Under the pieces are notes generated by a model. That model was given only the letters and a program-made list of their open reading frames with translations. It made no database searches and was not told the origin of the DNA. A program made the position numbers and the translations under genes. 64,000 nucleotides of DNA from positions 2,666,001 through 2,730,000 of the forward strand of contig JAUKUA010000007.1 of the NCBI GenBank assembly GCA_030549175.1. The letters run 5' to 3'. Positions 36,017 to 48,401 of this stretch are shown piece after piece (positions within the stretch are counted from its first letter, which is position 1; each line of letters begins with the position of its first letter). The DNA comes from Lasiosphaeris hirsuta (Eukaryota > Ascomycota > Sordariomycetes > Sordariales > Lasiosphaeriaceae).

Positions 36017-38517
36017 TCATGACCGTTGGGATATCGTCGACTCAAGCGCCAAAACCTGTGTAATCGTCAGCATTTATTCTCAAAATCGCTCTGTAAGGCA
36101 CTTACCAAGGCAGTCCTGCACGGGATATACACGTGCGTGCAGTTTGGTCGCCCGTTCCACTCAAGCGGTTCAGTGAAGAACCTCGTGTTCTCGTCCACGC
36201 GGCTGAACCCGCCATGATCCTTGCTATCCGTGTTGAGGACAATCCTGTAGGTGCCCTTCACTTCGACACCCACTCGATAGTCGGTGAAGCTCAGGGTCGG
36301 GTGAAGGTTGAACACGAAAAGTAGACCGCCGCGCTCAAACACAATCACCTTGTCGCCCTCGTGCTTCAGCGAGATGTATGCCTGGGGGGCGTGAAGCCAG
36401 CCATACTTTTCCTCGCACTTGTTCATCGACCTGTCAAAGTTGTTGAGGAAATGATATCTCAGGAGGGGATCTTCAGGGAGATTCAGTTGACGACGAGCAT
36501 ACCAGAATGAATTCTGGTTGCCCTCGCGCGGGAAGTCGAGCCATTCTGGGTGTCCGAATTCATTGCCCTCGAAATTGAGGTAGCCCTCGCCGCCGAGCCC
36601 ATGTGTCAAAAGGCGGATAAGCTTGTGTAGTGCCATTCCCCTGTCGATAATAGCGGTGAGTGGTCTGAGAACCGACATGTTGGTGTAGAGCTCGGCGTCG
36701 CAGAGATGCATCATAAGTGTCTTGTCTCCCACAAGGCTGCGGGAGATTCAGTAAGCTTAACTTCACAGTTTGGTGGGATAACTTACGCTTGATCGTGGCT
36801 TTCGGCGTAGGCAATTGTCTTCTCCCCGTGACGCCGGTTGGTTAGAGTCCAGCAAATGTTGCCAATTTCCCACTCCTCATCCTTTACTTCCTTCAAGATC
36901 TTGATCCACATATCGGGGATTGCCATGGCAAGCCGATAATCAAATCCAACACCTCCTAGGGAGAGCGGCAGGCAAAGGGCCGGCATGCCTGACACATCCT
37001 CTCCAACGGTGATGCAGTCGGGGTACAGCTCGTGGAGTAACTCGTTGGCCAGCATAAGATAAACCACCGCTTCCTCGTCGACACCAGCGCCAAAGTACTC
37101 GTGGTAACCACCAGAGAAGCCGCTTGTCGTAGTCAGCATACTTTCTACCAAAATGAGGAAGAGGGACAAGACAACTCACGTTCCGATACCGTGATGGAGA
37201 TAGAGCATGCTGGTGACACCGTCAAACCTGAAACCGTCAAAGCGGTACTCATCCATCCAGAATCTCAGGTTGCTAAGCAAAAACCTCATCACCTCATGAT
37301 GGCCGTAGTTGAAGAGCCTGCTGTCCCACAGCTCGTGCTTGCCCTTGGGTCCCGCATGGAAATATTGATGGTCCGTTCCGTCGAACTCATTTAATCCATC
37401 AAGCACGTTCTTGGACGCGTGGCTGTGAACAACGTCCAACAGTACCACAATGCCCATGCCGTGGGCTGTATCTACCAGCTCCTTCAGGTCCTCAGGGGGG
37501 CCATACCGGCTACTCGCCGCGAAGAAGTTGTTAATCTGGTAACCAAAACTGGCATAGTAAGCGTGCTCCATGATGGCCATCAGCTGGATGACGTTGTAGC
37601 CCAGATCACGGATTCTTGGCAGCATGTTTTTCGTGAACTCCTTATACGTCGCGACTCTCAGCTCCGGTGAAGATATTCCGACATGGGCCTCGTACACTCG
37701 GATGCTTTCCGGCTTCTTTGGCCGAGGGTGCTTGAATACATATTTCTCTGCGGCAGGCGGGTTCCAGAACCGAGCGTCATAGGCAGGCGAGACTGAAAGA
37801 TCCTGTGTGACATACTTGATCCAAGCCGGGAGTCTGTCGATCCATTGTCCGTCTGGCAGCTCCAGGGTGATCTGTATATACCAAATTAGACCAATGCGGC
37901 AAGGCTTTTGTTGTTGGAAATCCCTACCTTGAGCTTGGAGTTGTGAGGGACCGCTGCTTGACCGCTGGCAGTTGGGGGAATCGTGATTTCGAAGACGCCG
38001 AACTCGTTCTTCTTCAGGGGGTGCGCTTCGCGGCTCCAATTGTCTAAAAGGGGTCAGTTATGGGGAAGGGTTGCTCGTGTAAGTCATTGACAGCCTTACT
38101 GAAATCTCCGATCAGAGATGCCTTGACGGCATTAGGTGCCCATTCTCGGTAGACAATGCTGTTATCCTCCTTCGCGTGCAGACCGAATACATCTGCCCCC
38201 TATTATACGAGTTAGCGCCCGTGTGGAAAGAAGGCCGGTGACATGTCAGACTCACCCTACTGAACTTCTCAAGGCCGCCTTCGGTCTCGTCGATTGTCTT
38301 AATCCAGTTCTGAGCCTTGGAGTACCGTCGTTTCAGCGAATCCTGAAACGGCGCGAGCCACGGGTCGAGCTTGACGACGCCTATTCCACCAGTTAGTTGC
38401 TAACAAACAATGGAAATTTGGGCACATGACAGTACCAGTTCCGTCCTTGGGGATATCATCGCTAGCTACCCCGCCATCGGCGATCGTCTTGGACGAGTTC
38501 TCTGCGACAGGATCCAT
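36017..38517 (-). CDS. 1,4-alpha-glucan (glycogen) branching enzyme
   Basis: Eight exons give 706 aa, the usual length: 38517-38436, 38380-38256, 38199-38100, 38043-37928, 37871-37180, 37122-36787, 36736-36106, 36055-36017. Introns are 50-57 bp. The N-terminal CBM48-like domain ([21 protein letters not shown]) is followed by a GH13 barrel: [33 protein letters not shown], nucleophile Asp near residue 361 in FRFDGVTSM, acid/base Glu near 413 in VGEDVSGMP, and the His-Asp of AESHDQALVGDK near 481. It forms alpha-1,6 branches in cytosolic glycogen. Intron 5 (37123-37179) ends in AAG rather than CAG/TAG; the [13 protein letters not shown] join fixes it. The last exon codes only 12 residues. Confidence 0.96.
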
Positions 38518-39546
38518 CCTTTTCCTCACCCGAGATAGCGAGCTCGGATGTGATGGTGAAAACTGGAAGGGCAAAGTAAGCAATTGGTGTCAATGTAATA
38601 GTTCGCGGGGCCCTGGGCTGGAATGCGGCGTTGCTTGGGACACAGCAGAAGGCGCAAATAAACAAGGGGGGTATTTGCGCTTGCCTGGTAATGGGAGCTA
38701 GAGCAAGGGCAAATAATGACGGACTCGGAATCACCAGGGGACGCAGGGACAAGGACATAGGGAGGGGCGGGGGAGACGACAGAGGTCAACTGGCGGCGCA
38801 ACACGAGAAAATGGATCGGATATCTGCTGATTTGCGATAGAGCTCGAGGAGCTTTTACATGCTCGATTACATCATGGGCTCGCCTTGGGGCCCAACCCAT
38901 TTCAACGAAAAATGCATCAAAATCTCAACGCGGCGGCATCAAGCCCCCTGCGGTTCCTACTGGGAGCGCAGCGCTAATGCGTCGGCTCGAAGTCGGAAGC
39001 CGTATCTTTTTTCTTGGCCCCCCTCCATGGCGGTTTTCGGGGAGTGAACCGTTGTGTAGATTGCTCTATCATGGGCTGATAGCCGGTGTAGCTGGGTGAT
39101 TGGGCGACGGGTCCCGCCTTCGATAGCCAGGAAACAAGAAGTGAGTGGCATGCAGGAGTGCAGGGTTCGAGGCCCCTCGTTGCCTGACCGGTTCCACCGA
39201 AGGTCGGCCCTCTAAATGTGGAGCCGCGGGCTGCGAGCACCTGATTTGCTCTGACTCGAAGCTGGCAAGCGGGGCGATCTTGAAGGAGGGGCGGGGCAGC
39301 TGCTCGAGTGGCGTAGCTGCCGACAGCGTCGGTCCGCGGACATCACTCGTCAGTTGGTCGCAGCTTGCGTGCTTCGTGCTCCTGCTTCCCTCGAGCGGTA
39401 GACTTGCATCTCGTTGCATTCCGATCATGAATCTTCTCTCCGAGAAAACCCTCGTAATCCAGGCCGCATAGGGCAGAGCCTCCGACCTCTTCCCGACCGC
39501 ACCGCTCGCTGGCCCGAGCGGGCATGCCCCTCGCGCTCGCATCGCA
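38518..39546. other. Divergent promoter region, branching enzyme / CLPX
   Basis: 1.0 kb between divergent starts. A tRNA B-box-like string (GGTTCGAGGCC near 39173) occurs, but no tRNA folds around it. No other gene supported. Confidence 0.55.
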
Positions 39547-41435
39547 ATGATGGTCTTGGTGAGGCGGGTTGTGGCGGCTACTCATCAAGTCCGATATGCG
39601 AGTCCCCGTCATCCTACCTTTTCTACCTCCCCCGCCCTCGCCGTTGGGCCCCGTCGGTCGAATTATTTCAACTCCGGGTTTACGAGCAGCTATGATCCGT
39701 CTCTGGACACAGGACGGGGTCCCATCTTCTCCAAGTCGACCTTTGGTGTCCCTCAATTCTACCCGCGTGATTTGAAGAGGAGAGTCGACGACTACGTCGT
39801 AGGCCAGGATCGTGCCAAGAAGACGATATGCTCGGTGATATTCAACCACTACCAGGGGCTTCGGCGCCGGCAGCACCACGAGGCCCAGGACCAGCACCTC
39901 CGTGAAAAGCTCCAGCGCCAGAAGTTCGCACAGGATCGTGACACATACGAGCGTGCCGGCTACAGCGGAAGCGGTGGTCAGGCGCAGTCCGTGGAAGGTG
40001 GGCGCCGGATATTTGACACTCATGCCTCTTCCCCAAGGCTGCGGCGTCAGGCTGATGAGCGTTACTCCATTGAAGACGAGTTTCCGGGGTATAATGAGCC
40101 GGTCCGGGATGCGCATGCCGCGAACCCACCACTTGAGGACCCCATACCCACATCCCCAGACAACTTTTACATCCAAGACGATGCCAGTGTTCCTCAGCAC
40201 GTGAGGATAGACAAGAGCAACCTCCTCTTGATCGGCCCCACCGGAGTTGGCAAGACGTATATACTTGAGTGAGTGCGATTGCCTACCCGGAGTTTCCCAT
40301 GAGCTGTGTGCTAAGACTATGATGTAGGACTTTGAGCAAGAAGCTCAACGTGCCCTTTACAATCAGCGACTGCAATGCCTTCACACAAGCCGGGTATATC
40401 GGGCAGGACGTCGAGGCGTGCATCGAGCGGTTACTCATTGAGGCGAACTATAACGTGAAGGCAGCCGAGCACGGAATCGTCGTGCTGGACGAATTTGACA
40501 AGATTGCAAGGAGGGAGACCACGAATGGGCGAGATGTGGGAGGTGAAGGCGTCCAGCAAGCTTTGCTGAAGCTCGTAGAGGGGACCAAGGTCACGATACA
40601 CATCAAGGATCACCGATCTTCGCGTTCTACGACCACCTCGACTAGCAACTACGGTTCTCCTAACCCGCCAGTGACTCCTCCGTCGGGCAAGGCTGATCAG
40701 TACATCATCGACACAACAAACATCCTGTTCGTCTTCTGCGGCGCATTTGTTGGTCTCGATAAGACAGTGCTCAGACGGGTATCTAAGCCTTCAATTGGCT
40801 TTGGGTCGGAGATTCGCGCGGGCCGGAGCGCCGCTATGTTAGGAGGTCGCAATATTCTACCTCCCGAGATGTATACACACCTCCCCCACCAACCTGCCTT
40901 CCCCATTGCCGAAAACTCCATCCCGGACGCGGAGGCCCTGAGCGGCTGCTTCACTCCTCTTGACCTCACCACCCCGGCGGACCTTCAAGCGTTTGGCTTC
41001 ATTCCAGAGCTTATCGGGAGGCTACACAATATCTGCGCCCTCACGCCCCTCTCGCTCAACGAGCTGTACCGCATCCTGACGGAGCCACGCAACAGCCTCG
41101 TTGCCCAGTACAAGGCTTTGTTTGAGACGTATCCTAGCCGGCTATTCTTCACACGCCGTGCGCTGTACGCTATCGCTGAGCGGGCCGCCAAGAACGAGAC
41201 AGGCGCGAGAGGCCTCAAAATGGAGATGGAGCGCGTGTTGGCTGAGCCCATGTTTGACGCGCCGACGCCGTATGTCCTGATCACTGAGGGGTGTGTCAAT
41301 GGGACAGACAAGGCGGGCTACTGGGGAAAAGATGGGAAGATGGAGCTGGAGAGGCGGATGCTTGAGGAGGATGACCCAGTTGATATTGAGGCGTCATTTG
41401 AGCAGTTCCGCGAGGCGGGACAGAGTGGTGCTTGA
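39547..41435 (+). CDS. Mitochondrial ClpX-type AAA+ unfoldase
   Basis: Two exons, 39547-40268 and 40328-41435, with a 59-bp intron give 609 aa. The basic N-terminus (VLVRRVVAATHQVRYASP) is a likely mitochondrial presequence. The zinc-binding domain of bacterial ClpX is absent. Walker A GPTGVGKT is at 230-237, the pore-loop motif AGYIGQDVE near 262, Walker B VVLDEFDK near 290 and sensor 2/C-terminal GARGLKMEMERVL near the end. An IGFG motif near residue 396 corresponds to the ClpP-binding loop, so this protein is expected to dock on ClpP. A roughly 100-residue insert, rich in Gln, Arg and Glu, separates the YVVGQDRAKK helix from Walker A. The role is substrate unfolding in the matrix. Confidence 0.93.
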
Positions 41436-42071
41436 AAGGTGTGGCCACGTGAGCTGAGTGTGTTATGAGTGATGCAGGCGTTGGGATAGGCCGGGACTGG
41501 GTCATTGGCTACCTAGGTTGGTATGGTCAAGGGAAGCATAAACTGTGTGATGAAGATTGCCCCTAGGGTTTGAATGGACATGGCTGGTTGAGGGGGCTGT
41601 AAGCACGAGTCAACATCCTGAAACCACGCATTTGCCAGAGCTTCATACACATTACAATGGTTTGATCTAAAGCGTAAGTGAAGCAACTCTAATTGACTAT
41701 AGGTGGCACTTTCAGTTGAAATAGGGGCTGTCTAGCGGATTGCATCATGGGATGGTGGGGTGGTCGCGGTATCGGAGCTCTGAATGTTGCTTATCGAGAA
41801 AAATGAGGGGCAGTTTTACACCTCGAGAATCCAAACCCAATTCCATTACCCCCTCGAAACCCAGGCACCGCGGAGAACTAAGCTATTCTTGCTCCTACAG
41901 CCTCGAACTGCCAATCCGACCATATATTCTCTTCAGCGCAATCGTCGATCGAGACGATCTTCTTGACAATTTCCTCTATACCCCCGCGCGACAATCCAAA
42001 AACTTACATCACGACAACCCCTCAGCTCATCCTCTTCACAACCAAAATCGACAAACCCCCAAACCGCCACC
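41436..42071. other. Intergenic, CLPX 3' side and CIA1 promoter
   Basis: 636 bp without a supported gene. The next ATG sits in CCACCATGG, a strong initiation context. Confidence 0.6.
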
Positions 42072-43346
42072 ATGGCGCCCCCAACCGCCGCCGCCTCCAT
42101 ATCCCCCCTCCCCCCGCTCCACCCGGACCTCTGCCAGCGTGCATGGGCATCCGTACCGCACCCGACCCTGCCTCTCCTCGCGACCCCCCACGCCACCTCG
42201 GTGGCCGTCTTCTCGCTGGCCACCCTCTCCAAGCACAGCGTGCTCACGGGTGGGCATGCGCGCAGTGTGCGCGCCGCCACGTGGCAGCCCGGGCTGGCGC
42301 CGGGCAAACTGCGGCTGGCGACGGGCAGCTTCGACGCGACGGCGGGGCTGTGGAGCTGGGACAGCGGGATGGAGCGCGAGGTTACGGCGGATGGCGGGGA
42401 GGAGGCGGGCGAGGAGTGGGAGTTCAACCTGGTGCTGGAGGGCCACGAGAATGAGGTCAAGGGTGTCGCGTTTAGCCCCTCGGGGCAGTACCTGGCGACC
42501 TGCAGCCGGGATAAGTCGGTGTGGATCTGGGAGGACGTCGGCGTTGCTGGCGGGGAGGAGGAGGGGGATGATGGTGGGGAGTGGGAGACGGTCGCCGTGC
42601 TGAACGAACACGAGGGCGATGTGAAGGCGATTGCTTGGTGTCCTGACGTCCCGGGCAGGACGGGGCATGGCCGATCCAGTGCCGATGTGCTGGCCAGCGC
42701 GAGTTACGACAACACGGTGCGCACATGGCGCGAGGACTCCGATGGCGAGTGGGTGTGTGTCTCGGTGCTCGCGGGCCACGACGCGACAGTTTGGGGGTTG
42801 CAGTGGGAGCCAAAACCAAAGGACGACAAGACGTTCCCCAGGCTCTTGACATTCTCGGCGGATGCCACGATCAGAGTGTGGACGCTACGACAAGATGACG
42901 AGGACGAGGAAGCAGAGAAACAAGAGGCTTCCTCGAACGCTTTCCGGCCTGCGTGGGGCGGAATCCCGAATACCATGAGGAGGGAGTTGAGAGAGGAGTG
43001 GGACTGCACCGCCATACTCCCCAAAGCGCACACACGTGAGGTATACTCCGCAACTTGGAGTGCAGATTCTGGCTTGGTAGCTAGTGCTGGAAGTGACGGC
43101 ATTATCGCCCTCTATGGCGAAGGCTCACCTGATGGGGACATCGGCATGGCATCCAGCACAGACCCGGGGACTAACGGCTGGCGCTTGCTTGCAACCGTAG
43201 CAGACGGTCATGGCCCGTACGAGATCAACCACATCACATGGTGCAAACGTTTCGATGCCGGCACGGAGCGCAAGGGAGAAGAGGAGATGCTCATCACCAC
43301 AGGCGACGATGGCGTCATTCGGCCGTGGCAGGTTAGGACATCATGA
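42072..43346 (+). CDS. Cytosolic iron-sulfur assembly protein 1 (WD40)
   Basis: A single exon of 424 aa. Seven WD40 blades can be followed: GGHARSVRAATWQP...ATGSFDATAGLWSWD, LEGHENEVKGVAFSPSGQYLATCSRDKSVWIWE, NEHEGDVKAIAWCP...LASASYDNTVRTWRE, LAGHDATVWGLQWEP...FSADATIRVWTL, ILPKAHTREVYSATWSADSGLVASAGSDGIIALY, and a last blade ending in ITTGDDGVIRPWQV. The order and the CSRDKSVWIWE blade are typical of Cia1/CIAO1, the CIA targeting-complex scaffold that delivers 4Fe-4S clusters to cytosolic and nuclear proteins. Several acidic insertions extend the loops relative to the yeast protein. The gene has no intron. Confidence 0.92.
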   Translation: MAPPTAAASISPLPPLHPDLCQRAWASVPHPTLPLLATPHATSVAVFSLATLSKHSVLTGGHARSVRAATWQPGLAPGKLRLATGSFDATAGLWSWDSGMEREVTADGGEEAGEEWEFNLVLEGHENEVKGVAFSPSGQYLATCSRDKSVWIWEDVGVAGGEEEGDDGGEWETVAVLNEHEGDVKAIAWCPDVPGRTGHGRSSADVLASASYDNTVRTWREDSDGEWVCVSVLAGHDATVWGLQWEPKPKDDKTFPRLLTFSADATIRVWTLRQDDEDEEAEKQEASSNAFRPAWGGIPNTMRRELREEWDCTAILPKAHTREVYSATWSADSGLVASAGSDGIIALYGEGSPDGDIGMASSTDPGTNGWRLLATVADGHGPYEINHITWCKRFDAGTERKGEEEMLITTGDDGVIRPWQVRTS

Positions 43347-43845
43347 TTCAGGAGATGAGCTCCCTTAAGATAATAAATCAAGACAACCAAGGCCCAGGCC
43401 ATGTAAATGCACATGAAATGCACATGCTAAAAACAAACCCTCGCCGCTGTGGAATAGTGATACATACAGTACCATACTAGTTGACCCCTTGAACACAATG
43501 GATACTACGCGGACAACTCCGCAAAACTCTACGTATGGGCTCATGAGAATGCTTGCAAAATTGAGTATCAATGAGCCATAAGATTTGAACAGATTATACC
43601 TCAAATGCTTCCCAAGTGTGCGTGTCCTCTTCTAAACTTTCATAACTCATCTAGCTTTTTACAGACCCCCAAATAAAAAACTTATCCCCATGACAAAAGA
43701 TAGTACAGACGTAAGAAAAAAAAGAGGACAATTCAATTGGATCATATCCATGCGTGTCTATTTGCTCTCAAGCCATAAACATACAACGACACCAAGCACA
43801 CACTCAACAATTACGTGGACTACTTCGTCTACTCATCTCGCTCGT
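43347..43845. other. Convergent intergenic region, CIA1 / KGD1
   Basis: 499 AT-rich bases holding the two 3' ends; no gene or repeat recognised. Confidence 0.6.
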
Positions 43846-46800
43846 TCACTCGCCCTTGAGCTTATCCTGCCTCACAGTGAATGCCCTCTCCAACAAGTCG
43901 GCCTCCTCCTTGGTGTGTGACGACTTCAAGCCAGTAGCAACCGATGCACTAGGGCTGCGACCGGCATACATGACGTGCTTGCGGTCGTGATGCTGCGTGT
44001 TGTTGAGCAGCGTCTCGAGACGCGGCTGCGTGAAACTCCACGCGCCAGCATTCAGCGGCTCCTCTTGAGCCCAAACGATGGTCTTGGCGTTGGAATACTG
44101 ATCAAGGTTCTCGCGGAGCTGCTCCCATGGGAAGGGGTTCAGCTGCTCAATGCGCGTAATGGCAACATTGTCAATCTTATTGTCGGCTCGATACTTATGC
44201 AGCGCCGCGTAGACTTGGCCGGAGCAAAGAATAACGCGATCAACCTCCTCAGGTGCCTTAATGGCGCCCGACTCGTGAGCAGGATCCGGGATGATCCAGC
44301 GGAACTGCGAGTCACCAATGAACTCGTCTACGTCAGAGCGAGCAATCGGGTGGCGCAGGAGGGACTTGGAGAAGAAGATGATGAGGGCTGTGACAAGGTT
44401 AGCAAGGATCAGCTCCAATAATGCGGGGATTTTGGGTTCACTCACGCTTTCGGAATTGCCGGTTCATCTGGCGACGGAGAATGTGGAACAAGTTGGAGGG
44501 GCTCGTCATGTAGGCGATCTGCATGTTGGAGTCCTGATGCTGGCGGTTGAGCTTCTCCGGCGAGGGGAATACGCGTGGATCCTCGTTGCAGAGCTGCAAG
44601 AAACGCTCGAGGCGACCGGAGGAGTGCTCGGGACCTTGGCCGTCATACCCATGGGGCAGAGAGACGACAAGACCAGTGCGCTGCATCCACTTGACCTCAC
44701 CAGAGGCGATGAACTGATCGAAGATGCACTGAGCGTTGTTGGCGAAATCACCAAACTGGGCCTCCCACATGACAAAGCCGTTGGGGTCGGTCAGCGAGTA
44801 GCCATACTCGAAGCCGAGGGCGCCAAACTCGCTGAGAGACGAGTTTGAGATAACAAACTTGCCCTGGTCCTTGCTGACATGCTGGAGCGGGGTGTACGTG
44901 TTCTCGCTCTCCTGGTCGTGGAAGACGGCGTGTCTTTGAGAGAAAGTGCCACGCTCAACATCCTGGCCGGATATGCGGACGTGGTGACCCTCGGTGACGA
45001 GGGAGCCAAATGCGAGAGCCTCGGCGGTCGACCAGTCGATATTCTTGCCCTCAATAACCGACTTTGTCCGGTTGGATAGGATACGCTTCAGGTTGCGATG
45101 GGCATTGAACTCATCAGGGGGGGTGCCAATGACCTCGCCGATGTGCTCCAGCGTCTTCTGGTCGATACCGGTAGGGTTGTGGGGGAGGACCTCAGTTGCC
45201 AACTCCTTGGGAGACTTGAAACCATTCCAGGCACTAGTCGTCCATTCCTTAGAGGTGGGCTGGTAGTCCTTGGACTTGGAAAAGCTCTCCTCCAACATGC
45301 CCCACACCCATTGCTTGTGCTCATCAATGTCCTCCTTGGTGAAGGTACCCTCCTTGAGGAGTTGGTCAACATAGATGTTGATCTGGGGGTTGTGCGACTG
45401 GATGCGCTTGTACATGAGGGGTTGCGTGAAAGACGGCTGGTCAGTCTCGTTGTGACCATACTTGCGGTAGCAAACCATATCGATAATGACATCCTGCTTG
45501 AACTCGGCGCGCCAGTCGGCCGCAAGCTGACAGACGAAGTTAACAGCCTCGACATCATCGGCATTGACGTGGAAGACAGGGGCATCGATTGCCTTGGCGA
45601 TGTCGGTGCAGTAGGGGGTCGAACGGGCAAAACGAGGATCAGTGGTGAAGCCGATCTGGTTGTTCACAACAAGATGAATAGTGCCGCCGGTCGAGAAAGC
45701 CGGGAGCGAGTGGAAACCAAGACATTCGTAGACAACACCCTGGGCGGCAAAGGCAGCATCGCCGTGCAGCAAGACGGCCATGGCACTGCGGTGGGTCTGC
45801 TCGTCGTTGTTGTAGTGCTGGATGGCGCGAACCTTGCCAAGAACGACAGGGTCCTCAGCCTCGAGATGGGACGGGTTGGCAACCAGGGACAGCTGCACGC
45901 GCTTGCCAGACGGGGTGGGGCGCTCAAAGTTCATGCCCAAATGGTACTTGACGTCGCCGGATCCCTCATCTTCGGCACCAGTAGTGCCGGCAAACTCGCT
46001 AAAGATTGACTCGTTGGGTTTCCGGACGACGTTGCTGAGCACATTGAGACGGCCGCGATGAGGCATACCAATGACAATATCCTTGACACCATAGTCGACG
46101 CTGCGATCAATCAGTGCCTTCATGCCGGGGACGAGGGTCTCGCAGCCCTCGAGGCCGAAACGCTTGTCATTGGGGTATTTTGTGGACAGGAAAGACTCGA
46201 AGCTGGAGCTCCATATGAGACGGTCCAGGATTCTGCGCTTCTCGTCGATCGAGTACTTGAAGGGCTGGGGCACCTCGAGGCGCTCGCGCAGCCAATCGCA
46301 CTTTTCTCTGTCGGGGATATGAATGAACTCAACGCCGTACGAGCCACAGTAGATCTTCTCGCAGGCAGCGACGATGTCGCGCAGCGTCATCTTCTCGCGG
46401 CCGTCCTTCTGGAAGCGGGGCAGAATGCCGGGGCCGAGTGTGTATTCCGTGTCGAGGTCCTTCTCGGTGAATTGATAGTAGTCGAGTTCCAGCTCCTTGG
46501 GCTTGATGTTGCCGAAGCCGGAGGAGGTGTTACGAATTCCGAGAGGGTCAATGTTAGCCCTGTGGTGGCCCCGAGCCTGGTAGGCGCGCACGAGCAGCTG
46601 AACCTTGAGATGGTTGGTCACGTCGGCGCCCTCGCCGAGGCCAACACCGGCTCCAGCGGCGAGGCCGGGCACGACGGTGGAGCTGGGGATGAGGGACGGA
46701 GGCGGGGTGAAGGCCTGGGAGATGGGCATGTCGCCGCTCTCTATGTTCCTGAAGTAGACCTGCCACGAGACGTGAACGCTCTTCGGGTCCTGCTTCCACT

Positions 46801-47032
46801 GTAGATACATCTCGTCGATGTAGTTGGCCGTGTTGCCCGAGAGAAAGTTGTCGTTCGGGTCGGGCGGGTTGTGGATGGCGCTCTCGAAGCGCCTCTGGGC
46901 GGCGACGGCGAGGGGGCGGCGGCTGGCGGCCAGCTTGAGGCTGGGGCGCGCGGCCCTGGGGAGGGTCGAGAAGCATCGCGACGTCGAAGAGACGGCGGCG
47001 CCCTGCAGCACGCGAACGGAGCTGCGCAGCAT
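43846..47032 (-). CDS. 2-oxoglutarate dehydrogenase E1 component
   Basis: Two exons, 47032-44446 and 44387-43846, with a 58-bp intron (GTGAGT, GCTAAC, CAG) near codon 863 give 1,042 aa. The first 45 residues form a basic mitochondrial presequence. Next come the E1 N-terminal segment ([33 protein letters not shown]), the [19 protein letters not shown] region, the [11 protein letters not shown] and [14 protein letters not shown] thiamine-diphosphate motifs (about residue 426) and [11 protein letters not shown]. The transketolase-type pyrimidine domain has [39 protein letters not shown] and the C-terminal domain CSGQVYAAL. It decarboxylates 2-oxoglutarate in the TCA cycle, working with E2 and E3 in the matrix. 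Length is usual. Confidence 0.97.
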
Positions 47033-48401
47033 CGTGGAAGTGGGTATAGGGAAAAAACCAATGGCGGCCGAATGGAAAACCCCCCTCTAGTGTACAAAAG
47101 TGAGAAGGAAGACAGGGAGGAGACGCAAAGGAGCGGCGGAGTAAGTCAGGTCTAGATCAGGGCAAAAGTCGAAGTCGACAGAATCGAAGTCGACTGGAGA
47201 GGAAGAAGAGAAGTCGGGAGTGAGGGCATTTGGTTGTGCGTTCCAAGGCTAAAAAAGGTAGGCAGGTAATGACCACGGGGACGATGACGGCAAATTCTGG
47301 TCGCAGGGGGGTGAGCCGCATGCGCTTTCCCCCTGCGGCCCCGGCGGCCCCTGCGACCAGAATGTGCCAAGGCCTCACGGTTGGACGGCTGTCGCACGCT
47401 GCCCGGCCCCAAGTCGCCAGTCGCCAGTCAGTCGCGGCCCCAGGTCTTCAGCCGCCAGCCACTTCGCGCAAGTGCGGTTAGCAGCGCAGCAAGCGCAGCA
47501 AAGTGACCAGAAGCTGACCCAGAATTGGCGGAGGGGCTATGGCGCCCGTACTTCTGGGTCCCTTCTTCCCCGTATTCCGCCGAGTCTTCCGCCAACCACG
47601 GCTCCTGTAATTCGCTCCCGTATGTCTGCAATTCCCTCTGTGAATCCCATTTTTGATCTGACCGAAGCGCGAGCAGTCACCTGCTCCGCAGCCGAGATTC
47701 GGAACGTAATAGCCGTCGACACGTTCAGCTCTCTCTGTCTTGGCAGTCGACTTGTCACCACCTCAGCTGGCAACATTTTACGTATTGCTTCAGGTTGCGC
47801 ACAGTACATATAAGGTCTTTTAGCGCTGAGTTTGGGCATGCATGGGGCTCACCCCGAGCTATCCGGGTGTTAGATAGATCCAGCGCCGGAACCCGGGATT
47901 CGGCAGAGGCTCCATTTTCTTTTCCCGGATCAGCGCCACTTCAAGTTGTCGAGTTTGCGTTTGTGCTGCGGCGGTAGGTTTACGTCTCTCTCAACGTTGA
48001 TGGTGACTGCTATGTCTCACCCAGAAGAAACTTACTTCACGCACAAGTCAAGCACTGCTCTCGTCCGCTCCTATTCCTTATTTTCCTCAAGTCGAATTCG
48101 CACTCCGGCACGAATGTGGCTCGGTTATCAACTGTACGCTAACAAATAACGGTAGTGTAATGAATTCGCAGCTTCCCCCTACCTAGCTGCTTTGCCTTGG
48201 CTCCTCCTTGGCATTTTCGACTTTCTTTGACGACTGTGCCACACATTGGTCCTTGGACGCCACACGGCCTCGATTCATATCTCATATCTCACATCTCGCA
48301 TCTCACCTCCAGCATTTGACGCATCCCATAGAATCTCTTCATCCCAAAGGAAACATCTTGAACCTACGACACGGGGCCTGCTGGGGGCCGGCACAGCCAA
48401 G
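47033..48401. other. Divergent promoter region, KGD1 / TFB1
   Basis: 1.4 kb between divergent starts, without a supported gene. A CCAAT box on the minus strand (ATTGG near 47524) lies about 490 bp upstream of KGD1. The open frame in front of TFB1 begins at a TTG and is probably leader. Confidence 0.55.

Noticed and set aside
39060..39200. tRNA-like B-box string GGTTCGAGGCC with a possible acceptor pair
   Set aside because: The T stem has only three good pairs, the D arm and anticodon arm do not fold, and no A box fits at the right distance.
45098..46804. Plus-strand frames of 303 and 248 codons
   Set aside because: Antisense shadows of KGD1, which is conserved throughout on the minus strand.
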